Part shown: positions 53,709 through 62,439 of the stretch, one piece after another
Layout of the letters: each line of letters opens with the position of its first letter
Position numbering within the stretch: position 1 is the first letter of the stretch
Assembly (NCBI GenBank): GCA_910586665.1
Contig: CAJUIX010000010.1
Span: 1-64,000 of the forward strand
DNA length: 64,000 nucleotides
From: an uncultured Duncaniella sp.
GTDB lineage: Bacteria; Bacteroidota; Bacteroidia; Bacteroidales; Muribaculaceae
Direction: 5' to 3'
Notes under the pieces: model-generated
Databases searched by the model: none
Told to the model about the DNA's origin: nothing
Seen by the model: the letters and a program-made list of their open reading frames with translations, nothing else
Position numbers and translations under genes: made by a program

Positions 53709-54584
53709 TCAGACAAGGACTTTGTGATGTTGATAGATTTCGCGGAAGACCTTTGGTGAGTTTCCCTTCTTCTTTTTAAAGATACGGTTGAAGTTGGAGA
53801 TATTGTTGAATCCGCATCCGTAGCAGATTTCAGAGACCGAAGTTGTGGAGTCGACGAGCTGGCGGGTGGCGTGGCCGAGGCGTATGTCTATGACATAATC
53901 CGAAATCGAGCGCCCGGTGCGCAGTTTGAAGAAGCGGCTGAAAGCCGTAGGGGTCATCCCGACAAGGTCGGCAAGCTCGTTGAGCCGGATTTCGTCCTTG
54001 TAGTGGACATTTATATAGTCCTTCACCTTCTGCACCCTGCGGCTGTCGACCGAAGGCTTGACCGACACAAACGATGAGCTTGAGAGCTTCCGATACTGGC
54101 CGTCCTCGGCAAGTTCATGGAGTATCGCCATCAGCTCGAGCATCCTGTAGAAGCCCGACTCAATCTTGGTGAGATTGTCGAGCCGGTGGAAAACCCTCAT
54201 GATTCCCTCCGTGGTGAAGGCCACGCCGCTGGCACTAATCTCAAGCATCCTCCTGATGCTCGACAGCTGCGTCTTGGCAAGGAGGGTCGACCCGAAGAGG
54301 TCAGGTGAAAATTGTATCGTTATTTCGCGAATCTTATCACTTGTGCACTCATGCTGTTCCCAGCCATGCTCGATGCCGTTGCCTATCAGCACGAGGTCAT
54401 ACTGCCCCAACACCTCTATGGAGTCGCCGACCACGCGTCGCGCCCCCGTACAGTTGGCTACGAAGTTCAGCTCATACTCACCGTGGCGGTGCACGGGATA
54501 TGTGAAGCGATCCTTGTATCTGTCAATAAGATAGAAGCAATCTTTCTCCGACAGAGGGGTGATTTCAGTAATAATCTTATTCAT
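53709..54584 (-). CDS. AraC-family transcriptional regulator (cupin N-terminus)
   Basis: This 291-residue DNA-binding regulator is probably the activator of the mannan locus. The N-terminal cupin sensor domain (YPVHRHGEYELNFVANC, LVLIGNGIEHGW) would bind a sugar ligand. The C-terminal double helix-turn-helix is complete: IRLNELADLVGMTPTAFSRFFKLRTG, then SVSEICYGCGFNNISNFNRIFKKKKGNSP. It replaces the hybrid two-component or SusR-type regulator common in such loci. It heads the run of PUL genes, and direct repeats in its upstream region suggest autoregulation. Confidence 0.92.
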   Translation of the reverse strand: MNKIITEITPLSEKDCFYLIDRYKDRFTYPVHRHGEYELNFVANCTGARRVVGDSIEVLGQYDLVLIGNGIEHGWEQHECTSDKIREITIQFSPDLFGSTLLAKTQLSSIRRMLEISASGVAFTTEGIMRVFHRLDNLTKIESGFYRMLELMAILHELAEDGQYRKLSSSSFVSVKPSVDSRRVQKVKDYINVHYKDEIRLNELADLVGMTPTAFSRFFKLRTGRSISDYVIDIRLGHATRQLVDSTTSVSEICYGCGFNNISNFNRIFKKKKGNSPKVFREIYQHHKVLV

Positions 54585-54652
54585 GGCTTAAAATGGGGAA
54601 GAGAGGCCCCCTAAGGCTCGATGGGTTAGATGAATGGTTAAAGGTTCTTCGG

Positions 54653-54660
54653 CAAAGTTA
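54653..54660 (-). promoter_or_regulatory. -7 element for the araC-type regulator
   Basis: Read on the minus strand this is TAACTTTG (TAnnTTTG), 68 bases before the start codon. A TTTG (minus strand, 54684-54687) lies 23 bases upstream, slightly longer than ideal. Confidence 0.5.
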
Positions 54661-54690
54661 TACATTTATTTCGTTTATGAAAGCAAAAAA

Positions 54691-54792
54691 AGTACACTTT
54701 CGGCGGCTTTTGACTATATTTGACATATTTTTGTTAAAATAGTACCACTTTTTAAGACTTTTCGCCTTCTATGTCACCGAAAGTGACACTTT
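54691..54792. promoter_or_regulatory. Three AGTnnCACTTT-like direct repeats
   Basis: AGTACACTTT (54691), AGTACCACTTT (54741) and AGTGACACTTT (54782) recur. CACTTTCGG (54695-54703) is also mirrored by CCGAAAGTG (54777-54785). They lie in the 364-base divergent gap 54585-54948 between the AraC gene and sppA, upstream of the araC -7 box. AraC proteins bind direct repeats, so these are candidate operators. The remainder of the gap holds the sppA promoter and no ORF. Confidence 0.45.
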
Positions 54793-54867
54793 TATGATTG
54801 AAAAAAGCAGAATCACACCAATTTTAGGCTCTTAATTCAGGCCTTTTTTTAATATATGTCTGAAAAA

Positions 54868-54899
54868 TTTGTTATTAACGTGGCATTATCGTACTTTTG
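54868..54899 (+). promoter_or_regulatory. sppA promoter
   Basis: TTTG (54868-54871), 20 bases, TACTTTTG (54892-54899) matches the Bacteroidota consensus fully. It lies about 50 bases before ATG 54949. Confidence 0.8.
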
Positions 54900-54948
54900 T
54901 AGGACTATTGGTTCTATTTAACCTATTTTCTTCCATAAAACTTACGAA

Positions 54949-56727
54949 ATGAAAAAATTTTTCATCTCATTTCTCGGCGCCCTCGCCGGCATCTGGTTCT
55001 CGCTACTGCTGGCGATGATAGGATTCATCATTGTAATAACCGCCGCTGTTGCCTCCTCGGGAAGCCAGGGGTCGGTCGACATTAAAAAGCACTCCATACT
55101 CCGTCTCGACCTCTCGGGGGTAATACTCGACACCCAGCCCAAACTCAACTTCATGAGCGTGGTCCGCGGCGAGGAGAAAGGCGCCCAGATACTTTCCGAA
55201 ATCACAGGCTCGATCATAGCCGCCGCTACCGATGACCGCATCGACGGCATAGCAATCGAATGTGCCGGCGCCGACGCCGGACTCTCGCAGCGCTCCGCAA
55301 TCGTCGAGGCGCTCCGCAAATTCAAAGAAAAGGCTCCCGGCAAGTGGGTCTACGCTTACGGCGACGCGTATACCCAGGGTGACTATTATATCGCATCAGT
55401 GGCCGACAGCCTCTTCCTCAATCCCGTAGGCCAGGTGGACCTCCACGGACTCTCATCAACGACACTCTTCTTCCGCAACCTCCTTGAAAAAATCGGAGTA
55501 GAGGTGCAGGTGGTCAAGGTCGGCACCTACAAGAGCGCCGTCGAACCCTTTATCCTCGACAACATGAGCGAGCCCTCGCGCGAACAGCAGCAGCTCTATC
55601 TCGGCAACATCTGGCAGACCATCGCATCGTCGATTGCCGACGCCCGCGGTGTCAGCGAGGCCGAGGTCAACAAGTGGGCCGACGAATTCATTTTCACCAA
55701 GGACCCCAAGGACTATCCTCAGATGAAGGTGGTCGACGCCCTCACATACCGCCACGAGTATGACGACCGCCTCACCGCCCTCACCGAGGCCAAGAAGGTG
55801 GATGACCTCGAATATGTCAGCACATCGACCTATGCCAAGAACAATGACCTATCCAAGGTCGGCGACGGCAAGGGTGCTGAGATTGCAGTCCTCTACGCCT
55901 GCGGCGACATCACCGACGAGTCGGGCGACGGCATCGTGGCCTCCGAAATGGTCCCGCAAATCATGAAACTCATTGACAACGAGGACATCGACGCACTCAT
56001 AATGTATGTCAACTCTCCCGGCGGCAGCGCCTTTGCCTCGGAACAGATCTGGGAGGCCCTCCAGCAGTTCAAGAAGGTCACAGGCAAGCCCTTCTATGTG
56101 TCTATGGCTGACTACGCCGCATCTGGAGGCTATTATATCAGCTGCGGTGCCGACAAAATCTATGCCCAGCCAGTCACCCTCACAGGCTCTATCGGTATCT
56201 TCGGCATGATTCCCAACGGCAAGCGCCTTCTCAATGACAAGCTCGGCATCAACACCGGCACTGTCAAGACCAACGCCAACGGCAACTTCCCCTCGCTCAT
56301 GGAGCCTATGACTCCCGCACAGATGGCAGCGATGCAGGGCTACGTCGAGCGCGGCTACGAACTCTTCACCAAGCGCTGCGCCGAGGGCCGCAACATCCCT
56401 CAGGACTCAATCAAGAAGATTGGCGAAGGTCGTGTGTGGGACGGTAGCGAGGCTCTCAAGCTCGGCCTTGTCGACAAGCTCGGCGGACTTGACACAGCCC
56501 TCGCCGACATGGCCGCCCAGCTCAACGTAGAGTCATACACCGTCACCGTATATCCCGACGCAAAGCAGAAATGGTATGCGCCACTCCTCGAGGCAGGTGC
56601 TGACTTCAAAGCCTCGCTCGTACGCGACGAACTCGGAGAGATGGCCTCACTATATGACACTCTCCGCCGCGTCAAGGGCATGTCGACACTCCAGTGCCGC
56701 ATGGATTTCGTGGACGTAAGTCTCTAA
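54949..56727 (+). CDS. sppA: Signal peptide peptidase SppA, 67K type
   Basis: This 592-residue inner-membrane serine protease degrades cleaved signal peptides. One N-terminal membrane segment (LAGIWFSLLLAMIGFIIVITAAVA) is followed by two S49 domains, the long-form architecture. The general-base Lys is in the N-domain motif VVKVGTYKSAVEPF, and the nucleophile Ser is in the C-domain motif DYAASGGYYISCGADKIYA followed by LTGSIGIFG. Length and catalytic dyad are normal. It leads a run with lpxK 53 bases downstream. Confidence 0.94.
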   Translation: MKKFFISFLGALAGIWFSLLLAMIGFIIVITAAVASSGSQGSVDIKKHSILRLDLSGVILDTQPKLNFMSVVRGEEKGAQILSEITGSIIAAATDDRIDGIAIECAGADAGLSQRSAIVEALRKFKEKAPGKWVYAYGDAYTQGDYYIASVADSLFLNPVGQVDLHGLSSTTLFFRNLLEKIGVEVQVVKVGTYKSAVEPFILDNMSEPSREQQQLYLGNIWQTIASSIADARGVSEAEVNKWADEFIFTKDPKDYPQMKVVDALTYRHEYDDRLTALTEAKKVDDLEYVSTSTYAKNNDLSKVGDGKGAEIAVLYACGDITDESGDGIVASEMVPQIMKLIDNEDIDALIMYVNSPGGSAFASEQIWEALQQFKKVTGKPFYVSMADYAASGGYYISCGADKIYAQPVTLTGSIGIFGMIPNGKRLLNDKLGINTGTVKTNANGNFPSLMEPMTPAQMAAMQGYVERGYELFTKRCAEGRNIPQDSIKKIGEGRVWDGSEALKLGLVDKLGGLDTALADMAAQLNVESYTVTVYPDAKQKWYAPLLEAGADFKASLVRDELGEMASLYDTLRRVKGMSTLQCRMDFVDVSL

Positions 56728-56780
56728 CTAAATTAATCATCATACCGTACTTCAGACATTAACCGCTAAAAACATCCGCT

Positions 56781-57878
56781 TTGGCCAGAAGCAAAATACT
56801 ATCAGCACTCTTGCTCTATCCCATTTCGAAAATCTACGGAATGGGAGTGGCCGTGCGCAACAAGATGTTTGAATACGGCATGCTCAAGCAACAGGAGTTC
56901 GACATCCCGGTTGTCGTCGTGGGCAACCTCGCTATGGGTGGCACCGGCAAGACCCCGCATGTCGAATACATCGTCGAGTCGATGCTCGGACGCTACAACA
57001 TAGGTGTCCTCTCGCGAGGCTACAAGCGCGCTACCAAGGGCTTCGTGCTCGCCACGCCGCAGTCGCGCCCGGAGGACATAGGTGACGAATCATACCAGAT
57101 CTATCGGAAATTCGGGCCTGACATCACCCTCGCCGTCTGCGAGAAGCGCACTGAGGGCATCAGGAAGATGCGCGAGATTAATCCCGACCTCAACATGATT
57201 ATACTTGACGACGCCTTCCAGCATCGCTACGTCAAGCCCTCCGTTTCGGTCATCCTCACCGAGTATAACCGCCCGATATTCAATGACAAGCTCCTCCCCT
57301 ACGGACGACTGCGCGAACCGGCCCGCGCGCTCAACCGCGCCGACATCGTGGTGGTCACAAAGTGTCCCGTCGACATGAAGCCGATGCAATACCGCATCTT
57401 TGAGGAGAACCTCAGCCTCTTCCCCTTCCAAAAACTCTACTTCTCGCGCTACAACTACGGACACCTCGTCCCGGTGTTCCCCGAAGAAGCGCATGACATC
57501 CCTGTCCTAGACTCGCAAGGGGGCGACACATCAATACTCGTGGTCACAGGCGTGGCCAATCCCAAGCCATTCGTCCGCTACCTGCGCCGCCACAAGGCCG
57601 CAGTGAAGCTCAAACGCTTCACCGACCACCACAACTTCTCCGCCTCCGACATGGAGGACATCGCCTCGGCCTTCGACGCCCTCCCCGGCCGGCGGAAATT
57701 CATAGTCACGACCGAGAAGGACGCCGTACGCATCCTCAACAATCCCTACTTCCCCCACCAACTTAAGAAATCCATATTCTACATCCCTATAAAGGTCGAA
57801 TTTATCGACCGCGGCGACAGCGAGCTGACATTTGGAATTGAAAAAACCATACGCGAGTCGCATTTGTTTAAATCTTAG
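56781..57878 (+). CDS. lpxK: Tetraacyldisaccharide 4'-kinase
   Basis: This 365-residue membrane-associated kinase phosphorylates the 4' position of the lipid A precursor. The Walker A motif is VVVVGNLAMGGTGKTPHVEYIV. IGVLSRGYKR, IGDESYQIYRKF and NMIILDDAFQHR (with catalytic Asp) follow, then the family C-terminal part. The TTG start at 56781 is chosen: the hydrophobic N-terminal anchor LSALLLYPISKIYGMGVAVRN is conserved in the family, and the first ATG (56841) would remove most of it. It therefore uses a non-ATG start. Confidence 0.92.
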   Translation: MARSKILSALLLYPISKIYGMGVAVRNKMFEYGMLKQQEFDIPVVVVGNLAMGGTGKTPHVEYIVESMLGRYNIGVLSRGYKRATKGFVLATPQSRPEDIGDESYQIYRKFGPDITLAVCEKRTEGIRKMREINPDLNMIILDDAFQHRYVKPSVSVILTEYNRPIFNDKLLPYGRLREPARALNRADIVVVTKCPVDMKPMQYRIFEENLSLFPFQKLYFSRYNYGHLVPVFPEEAHDIPVLDSQGGDTSILVVTGVANPKPFVRYLRRHKAAVKLKRFTDHHNFSASDMEDIASAFDALPGRRKFIVTTEKDAVRILNNPYFPHQLKKSIFYIPIKVEFIDRGDSELTFGIEKTIRESHLFKS

Positions 57879-57989
57879 TGGCTGCTGTGGAACCGACAGC
57901 GCCCCTCAATAGCAAAAACGGCAAGGACAGACATATATGAGTCCGACATTGCCATGCCGAAATTCATAATCATCAATATCATAAGAAAC

Positions 57990-58802
57990 ATGTTAGAAAA
58001 AATCAAGCAGACAGCTGATTTCCTCCGCACAAAGGTGGACGAAATGCCCAAGACAGCAATAATCCTCGGCACCGGCCTCGGCGCACTCGTGGACCACATC
58101 GACAATAAAATCTACATCCCCTACTCCGAGATTCCCAACTTCCCCGTGTCGACTGTCGAAGGACACAGCGGCAACCTCATCTTCGGCACCCTCGGCGGCA
58201 AGCGCGTGATTGCCATGCAGGGACGCTTCCACTACTACGAAGGCTATGACATGAAGCAGGTCACCTTCCCCGTGCGCGTCTTCAAGGCCCTCGGTGTCGA
58301 CACCCTCTTCGTCAGCAACGCCTCGGGCGGCATGAACAAGGAATTCCAGGTCGGCGACGTCATGGTCATCACCGACCATATCAACCTCTTCCCCGAAAAT
58401 CCCCTCCGCGGTAAGAACTATAACGAGCTGGGCACCCGCTTCCCGGCCATGACCAACGCCTACGACAAGGAGCTTATGGCCCTCGCCGACCAGATTGCAG
58501 CTGAGAAGGGTATACGACTCATGCACGGAGTATATGTCGGTGTGACAGGTCCTACCTTCGAGACCCCGGCCGAATATGAATACTACCGCATCATCGGCGG
58601 TGACTGCGTAGGCATGTCGACCGTCCCCGAAGTCATTGTGGCAAATCATGCAGGCATGCGTGTGTTCGGCATCTCTGTCATCACTGACCTCGGCGGCAAG
58701 GATGTCACCCAGGTTCCGACCCACGAAGAGGTGCAGCAGGCAGCACTCATCGCCCAGCCGAAGTGCCTCGAAATCATGAAGGAGTTAGTCAATCGTTTCT
58801 GA
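57990..58802 (+). CDS. Purine nucleoside phosphorylase (trimeric type)
   Basis: This 270-residue cytosolic enzyme splits purine nucleosides with phosphate to base and ribose-1-phosphate. Motifs: AIILGTGLGALVD, FPVSTVEGHSGNL, AMQGRFHYYEGY (phosphate and substrate sites), FVSNASGGMN, MVITDHINLFPENPL, YVGVTGPTFETPAEY and VGMSTVPEVIVANHAGM. These place it in the PNP/MTAP trimeric family, inosine/guanosine-preferring. ATG 57990 (MLEKIKQTADFLR) is preferred over 57954. Confidence 0.94.
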   Translation: MLEKIKQTADFLRTKVDEMPKTAIILGTGLGALVDHIDNKIYIPYSEIPNFPVSTVEGHSGNLIFGTLGGKRVIAMQGRFHYYEGYDMKQVTFPVRVFKALGVDTLFVSNASGGMNKEFQVGDVMVITDHINLFPENPLRGKNYNELGTRFPAMTNAYDKELMALADQIAAEKGIRLMHGVYVGVTGPTFETPAEYEYYRIIGGDCVGMSTVPEVIVANHAGMRVFGISVITDLGGKDVTQVPTHEEVQQAALIAQPKCLEIMKELVNRF

Positions 58803-58847
58803 TTCCTACACTTCTGAGCAATACTATATAAATCATTCAACTGATAT

Positions 58848-59882
58848 ATGGAAATTTCTGAATTAGGTGAATTCGGCCTCATCGACCGCCTGACCAAGGG
58901 CCTCCAGACTGTCAACAGCTCCACAATCAAGAGCGTCGGCGATGACTGTGCCATCCTGCGCAACCATGAGACCGACATTCTCGTCACTACCGACCTCCTC
59001 CTCGAAGGCGTGCATTTCGACCTTACCTACGTCCCGCTCAAACATCTCGGCTACAAATCGGCGATAGTCAACTTCTCCGATGTCTACGCCATGAACGGGC
59101 GCCCGAAACAAATTACAGTGTCGCTCGGCATCTCCAAGCGCTTCACTGTCGAGCACATCGAGGAACTCTTCGCCGGCATCCGCCTCGCCTGCGAGATTTA
59201 CGGAGTCGACCTCGTCGGGGGTGACACCACCTCGTCCCGCCAGGGGCTCGTCATTTCCATTACATGTATCGGCGAAGCTCCGGCCGACAAGGTAGTGCGG
59301 CGCTCGGGTGCCAAGGACACCGACCTCATCTGCGTGTCTGGCGACCTCGGCGCGGCCTACATGGGCCTCCAGCTCCTCGAGCGCGAGAAGACAGCCTCTG
59401 CGGGACAGCGAGACTTCGTGCCGCAGTTCCAGGGGAAGGAATACCTCGTGGAGCGTCAACTCAAGCCGGAGGCACGCCGTGACATCATCGAGGAGCTCGA
59501 CAAGGCCGGCATAGTCCCCACGGCAATGATGGACATCAGCGACGGCCTCAGTTCCGAACTGCTCCACATATGCAAACAGAGCGATGCCGGATGCCGTATC
59601 TACGAGGACCGCATCCCTATCGACTACCAGACAGCCATAATGGCCGAGGAGATAGGCATGAACCTCATCACTGCCGCCCTCAACGGCGGCGAGGACTACG
59701 AGCTCCTCTTCACCGTGCCCCTCCACTGCCACGAGAAGATTGAGAAGCTCCCCGGAGTCAAACTCATCGGCCACATCACCAAACCATCGCTCGGCTGCGC
59801 AATGATTACCCGCGACGGCACAGAGATACCTCTCCGCGCCCAGGGCTGGAACCCGCTTGCCAAGCCGGAGAAGGAAGGTTGA
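58848..59882 (+). CDS. thiL: Thiamine-monophosphate kinase
   Basis: This 344-residue enzyme makes thiamine diphosphate from thiamine monophosphate and ATP. The N-terminus MEISELGEFGLIDRLT, VGDDCAILRN, VTTDLLLEGVHFDLTY, KSAIVNFSDVYAMNGRPKQ, LVGGDTTSS and MMDISDGLSSELLHIC are the ThiL metal/ATP and substrate motifs. Length is normal. It lies 45 bases after the phosphorylase gene and is followed by a hairpin. Confidence 0.94.
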   Translation: MEISELGEFGLIDRLTKGLQTVNSSTIKSVGDDCAILRNHETDILVTTDLLLEGVHFDLTYVPLKHLGYKSAIVNFSDVYAMNGRPKQITVSLGISKRFTVEHIEELFAGIRLACEIYGVDLVGGDTTSSRQGLVISITCIGEAPADKVVRRSGAKDTDLICVSGDLGAAYMGLQLLEREKTASAGQRDFVPQFQGKEYLVERQLKPEARRDIIEELDKAGIVPTAMMDISDGLSSELLHICKQSDAGCRIYEDRIPIDYQTAIMAEEIGMNLITAALNGGEDYELLFTVPLHCHEKIEKLPGVKLIGHITKPSLGCAMITRDGTEIPLRAQGWNPLAKPEKEG

Positions 59883-59902
59883 ATAACGAACAAACATTCT
59901 AA

Positions 59903-59945
59903 ACTGTCCCCTGAAAGCGGCTAAAAGTCACTTTCAGGGGGCAGT
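59903..59945 (+). terminator. Hairpin after thiL
   Basis: ACTGTCCCCTGAAAG (59903-59917) pairs with CTTTCAGGGGGCAGT (59931-59945) with one bulge. Only CTTATAA follows, so termination may be partial. Confidence 0.55.
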
Positions 59946-60058
59946 CTTATAATATAGGCCGGCCATGCGTTTAAATTATTTTATGAAATTACATATTAAA
60001 CCATTCCCTCCCGGATTGTTCTAACTAATAAACACCAATCTCTTATCCGCATAAAGAC

Positions 60059-61213
60059 ATGAAACGAATTCTACGCCACATATCAATCGCCCTTCTCTGC
60101 GGAACGCTTGCAGTCCCCGTGGGCTTTGCTCAGAACCGTCATGAAAACAACGGCAACGGCCGCACGCGCACAGAGCGCAGCAACCACCGCGACCGTGGCA
60201 ACCGAGGAAGCCACTCAAGCAACGGCAGCCACTCAAACCGCCGTCCCTCCTTCGGCAACAGCGGCAGCAACAGCAGCCACAAGCGCCCCGAAGGCGTAAG
60301 CAACCAGCGCCCGAGTTTCGGCAACAGCAACAATAGGCCGGACCGGCCAAATATCGGGAACAATAATGGCAATAGCAACCACCGCCCCGGTTTCGGTAAC
60401 AACGGCAACAATAAGCCGAACCGGCCAAACGCAGGCGGGAGCAACGTCCGTCCCGGCGACAACCATAAGCCCGACCGACCCAATATCGGCAATGGGAATC
60501 ACAACAAGCCCAACCGGCCCAACATAGGCAATGGCAACAATAACCACAAGCCTGACCGCCCCAATCTCGGTAACGGCAACCACAACCGCCCAAACCGTCC
60601 GGGTATCGGCAACGGTAACAACAACCACAGGCCTAACCGTCCCAACATAGGCAACAATCACCGTCCCGGTTATCGTCCCGGCCACGGTGCACCCCGTCCG
60701 CCGATGATGGCTCCTCCCCACCGCCCCTACCGCCCGGTCATGCACCGTCCACACTACCGCCCCATGCCTCCGCGCGGCTGGCGTCCGGCCCGCCCGCTCC
60801 CGATAATCCGCGGCATCCTCGGCCTGACATTCGGCACAGCCATCAATCTGTCGCTTGACTACCTGTTCAATGCCGGCTACACGGTCGACGGCTATACGAA
60901 TGACATCGTGTATCTCCGCAACGTCCCAGCAATGAACTACATCTGGACTGACGCAGCCCTTTATTACGGCACATCCGGCCTCGATGCATCATCATTCTAT
61001 TACTCGACACCCGGCTACGACCTCGCCCGCTACAACAGCGTCTACAATGCCCTCGTGGCCACATACGGTGCCCCGGTTTCAATCAACAACACCGTCAACA
61101 TGATGGGTGCAACGTGGTTCGGCGGCAACAACGGCTACATCACCCTCTCCTTCGGTGCCAACAACATTGGCCGCGGCCTACGCTACCTCACAACTCTGAC
61201 CTTCGGCCTGTAA
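60059..61213 (+). CDS. Secreted Asn/Arg/Pro/Gly-rich repeat protein with conserved C-terminal domain
   Basis: This 384-residue exported protein has a signal peptide (MKRILRHISIALLCGTLAVPVGFA). Residues about 25-250 are low-complexity and strongly basic, with short repeats of the form KP(D/N)RPNIGNGN-N; five near-regular copies lie at about 137-200. A Pro/His/Arg stretch (PRPPMMAPPHRPYRPVMHRPHYRPM) follows. The C-terminal 125 residues form a folded-looking domain (ILGLTFGTAINLSLDYLFNAGYTVDGYTNDIVYLRNV, then LVATYGAP and TWFGGNNGYITLSF) shared in my view with uncharacterised Bacteroidales proteins. The basic tail may bind polyanions or wall polymers. Function unknown. Confidence 0.75.
   Translation: MKRILRHISIALLCGTLAVPVGFAQNRHENNGNGRTRTERSNHRDRGNRGSHSSNGSHSNRRPSFGNSGSNSSHKRPEGVSNQRPSFGNSNNRPDRPNIGNNNGNSNHRPGFGNNGNNKPNRPNAGGSNVRPGDNHKPDRPNIGNGNHNKPNRPNIGNGNNNHKPDRPNLGNGNHNRPNRPGIGNGNNNHRPNRPNIGNNHRPGYRPGHGAPRPPMMAPPHRPYRPVMHRPHYRPMPPRGWRPARPLPIIRGILGLTFGTAINLSLDYLFNAGYTVDGYTNDIVYLRNVPAMNYIWTDAALYYGTSGLDASSFYYSTPGYDLARYNSVYNALVATYGAPVSINNTVNMMGATWFGGNNGYITLSFGANNIGRGLRYLTTLTFGL
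60467..60662 (+). repeat. In-gene tandem repeat coding for RPNIGNGN units
   Basis: About five imperfect units of 39-42 bases encode K/RP-D/N-RPN-I/L-GNGN-N. The DNA copies differ at third positions, so the array is under protein-level rather than recent DNA duplication pressure. Confidence 0.6.
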
Positions 61214-61244
61214 CGACAGGCATAGACACATACTAACAAAACAT

Positions 61245-61281
61245 AATCAGGGCGCCGCAGTTTCTTTGCGGCGCCCTGATT
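61245..61281. terminator. Bidirectional intrinsic terminator
   Basis: AATCAGGGCGCCGCA (61245-61259) is followed by a 7-base loop and its exact complement TGCGGCGCCCTGATT (61267-61281). It separates the convergent repeat-protein and LptF/LptG-like genes. Confidence 0.8.
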
Positions 61282-61299
61282 GCGTATCATTGTCACTGA

Positions 61300-62439
61300 T
61301 TACTGGTGTGATACTTTGTAATAAAGGAATATCGCTATAATAGTATAGAGAATGTTCGGAATCCACATCGCCACCATAGGCGAGGTATAGCCCGACACTG
61401 CGAAGGTCGACGTCACCGTCATAAACAAGATATAGCTAAAGCTGAGGACGAGACCTATGCCGATATTCACACCCATGCCCCCCTTAATCTTGCGCGACGA
61501 CAGCGACATGCCTATCACTGTCAGGATAAAGGCCGCCGCGGTCATGGCATAGCGCTTGTGGTTCTCAATCTCGAATGACTTGATATTGGCCACACCTCTC
61601 TCCTTCTGCCGCGAGATGTACTCGCGCAGCGCAGGGGAAGTCATGGTCTCATGGTCATTCTTTGAGATGAGGAAGTCACGCGGCTCAATAGGTATGACGG
61701 TGTCGAGTCGGGCGCCACGACGGATTTTTTCCTTGTGGTCATCGAAATCACGAATCATGTAGTCACGCACCGTCCATCGGTGGAGAGTGTCCCAACGGAT
61801 AGTCTGGGCCGTAAGACGCGACACGAGCTTCTTGTCCTTGAACGACTCGAGGGAGAACTTATAGCCTGTCTTGTTATTGTTGTCATAGCGCGACATATAG
61901 GCTATCTCCCCCTTGGCCACCTGGAGCTGGATATTGGTGCCGTAGTCCACTCGCTTGTTCTTGACGTAGGTGTTCGTATACTCGATACGCTTGATGTTGG
62001 CAGGGGGGATTATATAGGCGCTGAGGATATATGTAGCCGCTGCGATGACTGTCGCGCTGACCATGTAGGGTCGCAGCAGGCGACGGTAACTCATGCCGGT
62101 GGAGAGCATGGCTATGATTTCCGAATTGTCGGCCAGCTTGGAGGTAAAGAAGATTACGGCGATGAAGGTGAACAGCGGGCTGAACTGGTTGGCAAAATAA
62201 GGCAGGAAGTTAAGGAAATAGTCAAACACGGTGGCCTTCAGCGGCGCCTTCAGAAATGCGTCGAGCTTTTCGTTGATGTCAAACATCACCGTGATTGCCA
62301 GAATCAGGGCTATCGCAAAGACGTAGGTGCCGAGAAACTTCCTGATGATATACCAATCGAGAATCTTCAAAGCCGGGTGGGTGATTTTTAGCTTGTTTAC
62401 ACTATAAATATATGTGTTTTCAGAGTCGGCGTGTGACAC
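61300..62439 (-). CDS. LptF/LptG family permease (LPS export)
   Basis: This inner-membrane subunit of the LPS transport ABC complex has about 379 residues. The N-terminal LDWYIIRKFLGTYVFAIALILAITVMFDINEKLDAF, a second and third membrane segment (NQFSPLFTFIAVIFFTSKLADNSEIIAMLSTGMSYRRLLRPY), a periplasmic beta-jellyroll and three C-terminal segments give the YjgP/YjgQ topology. The start is uncertain: no ATG lies near the conserved N-terminus, and GTG 62439 is the nearest plausible start, overlapping tgt by 20 bases. LptG is slightly more likely than LptF, but this cannot be settled. Confidence 0.88.
   Translation of the reverse strand: MSHADSENTYIYSVNKLKITHPALKILDWYIIRKFLGTYVFAIALILAITVMFDINEKLDAFLKAPLKATVFDYFLNFLPYFANQFSPLFTFIAVIFFTSKLADNSEIIAMLSTGMSYRRLLRPYMVSATVIAAATYILSAYIIPPANIKRIEYTNTYVKNKRVDYGTNIQLQVAKGEIAYMSRYDNNNKTGYKFSLESFKDKKLVSRLTAQTIRWDTLHRWTVRDYMIRDFDDHKEKIRRGARLDTVIPIEPRDFLISKNDHETMTSPALREYISRQKERGVANIKSFEIENHKRYAMTAAAFILTVIGMSLSSRKIKGGMGVNIGIGLVLSFSYILFMTVTSTFAVSGYTSPMVAMWIPNILYTIIAIFLYYKVSHQ

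Noticed and set aside
58863..59897. Long open frame on the minus strand opposite thiL (344 codons)
   Set aside because: It mirrors a clear ThiL gene, shows no family motif or signal, and arises from the GC-rich third positions of the real gene.
60467..60662. Possible CRISPR-like regular array
   Set aside because: The repeats are in frame, encode RPNIGNGN-type units and vary at third positions; no spacers or cas genes are present.
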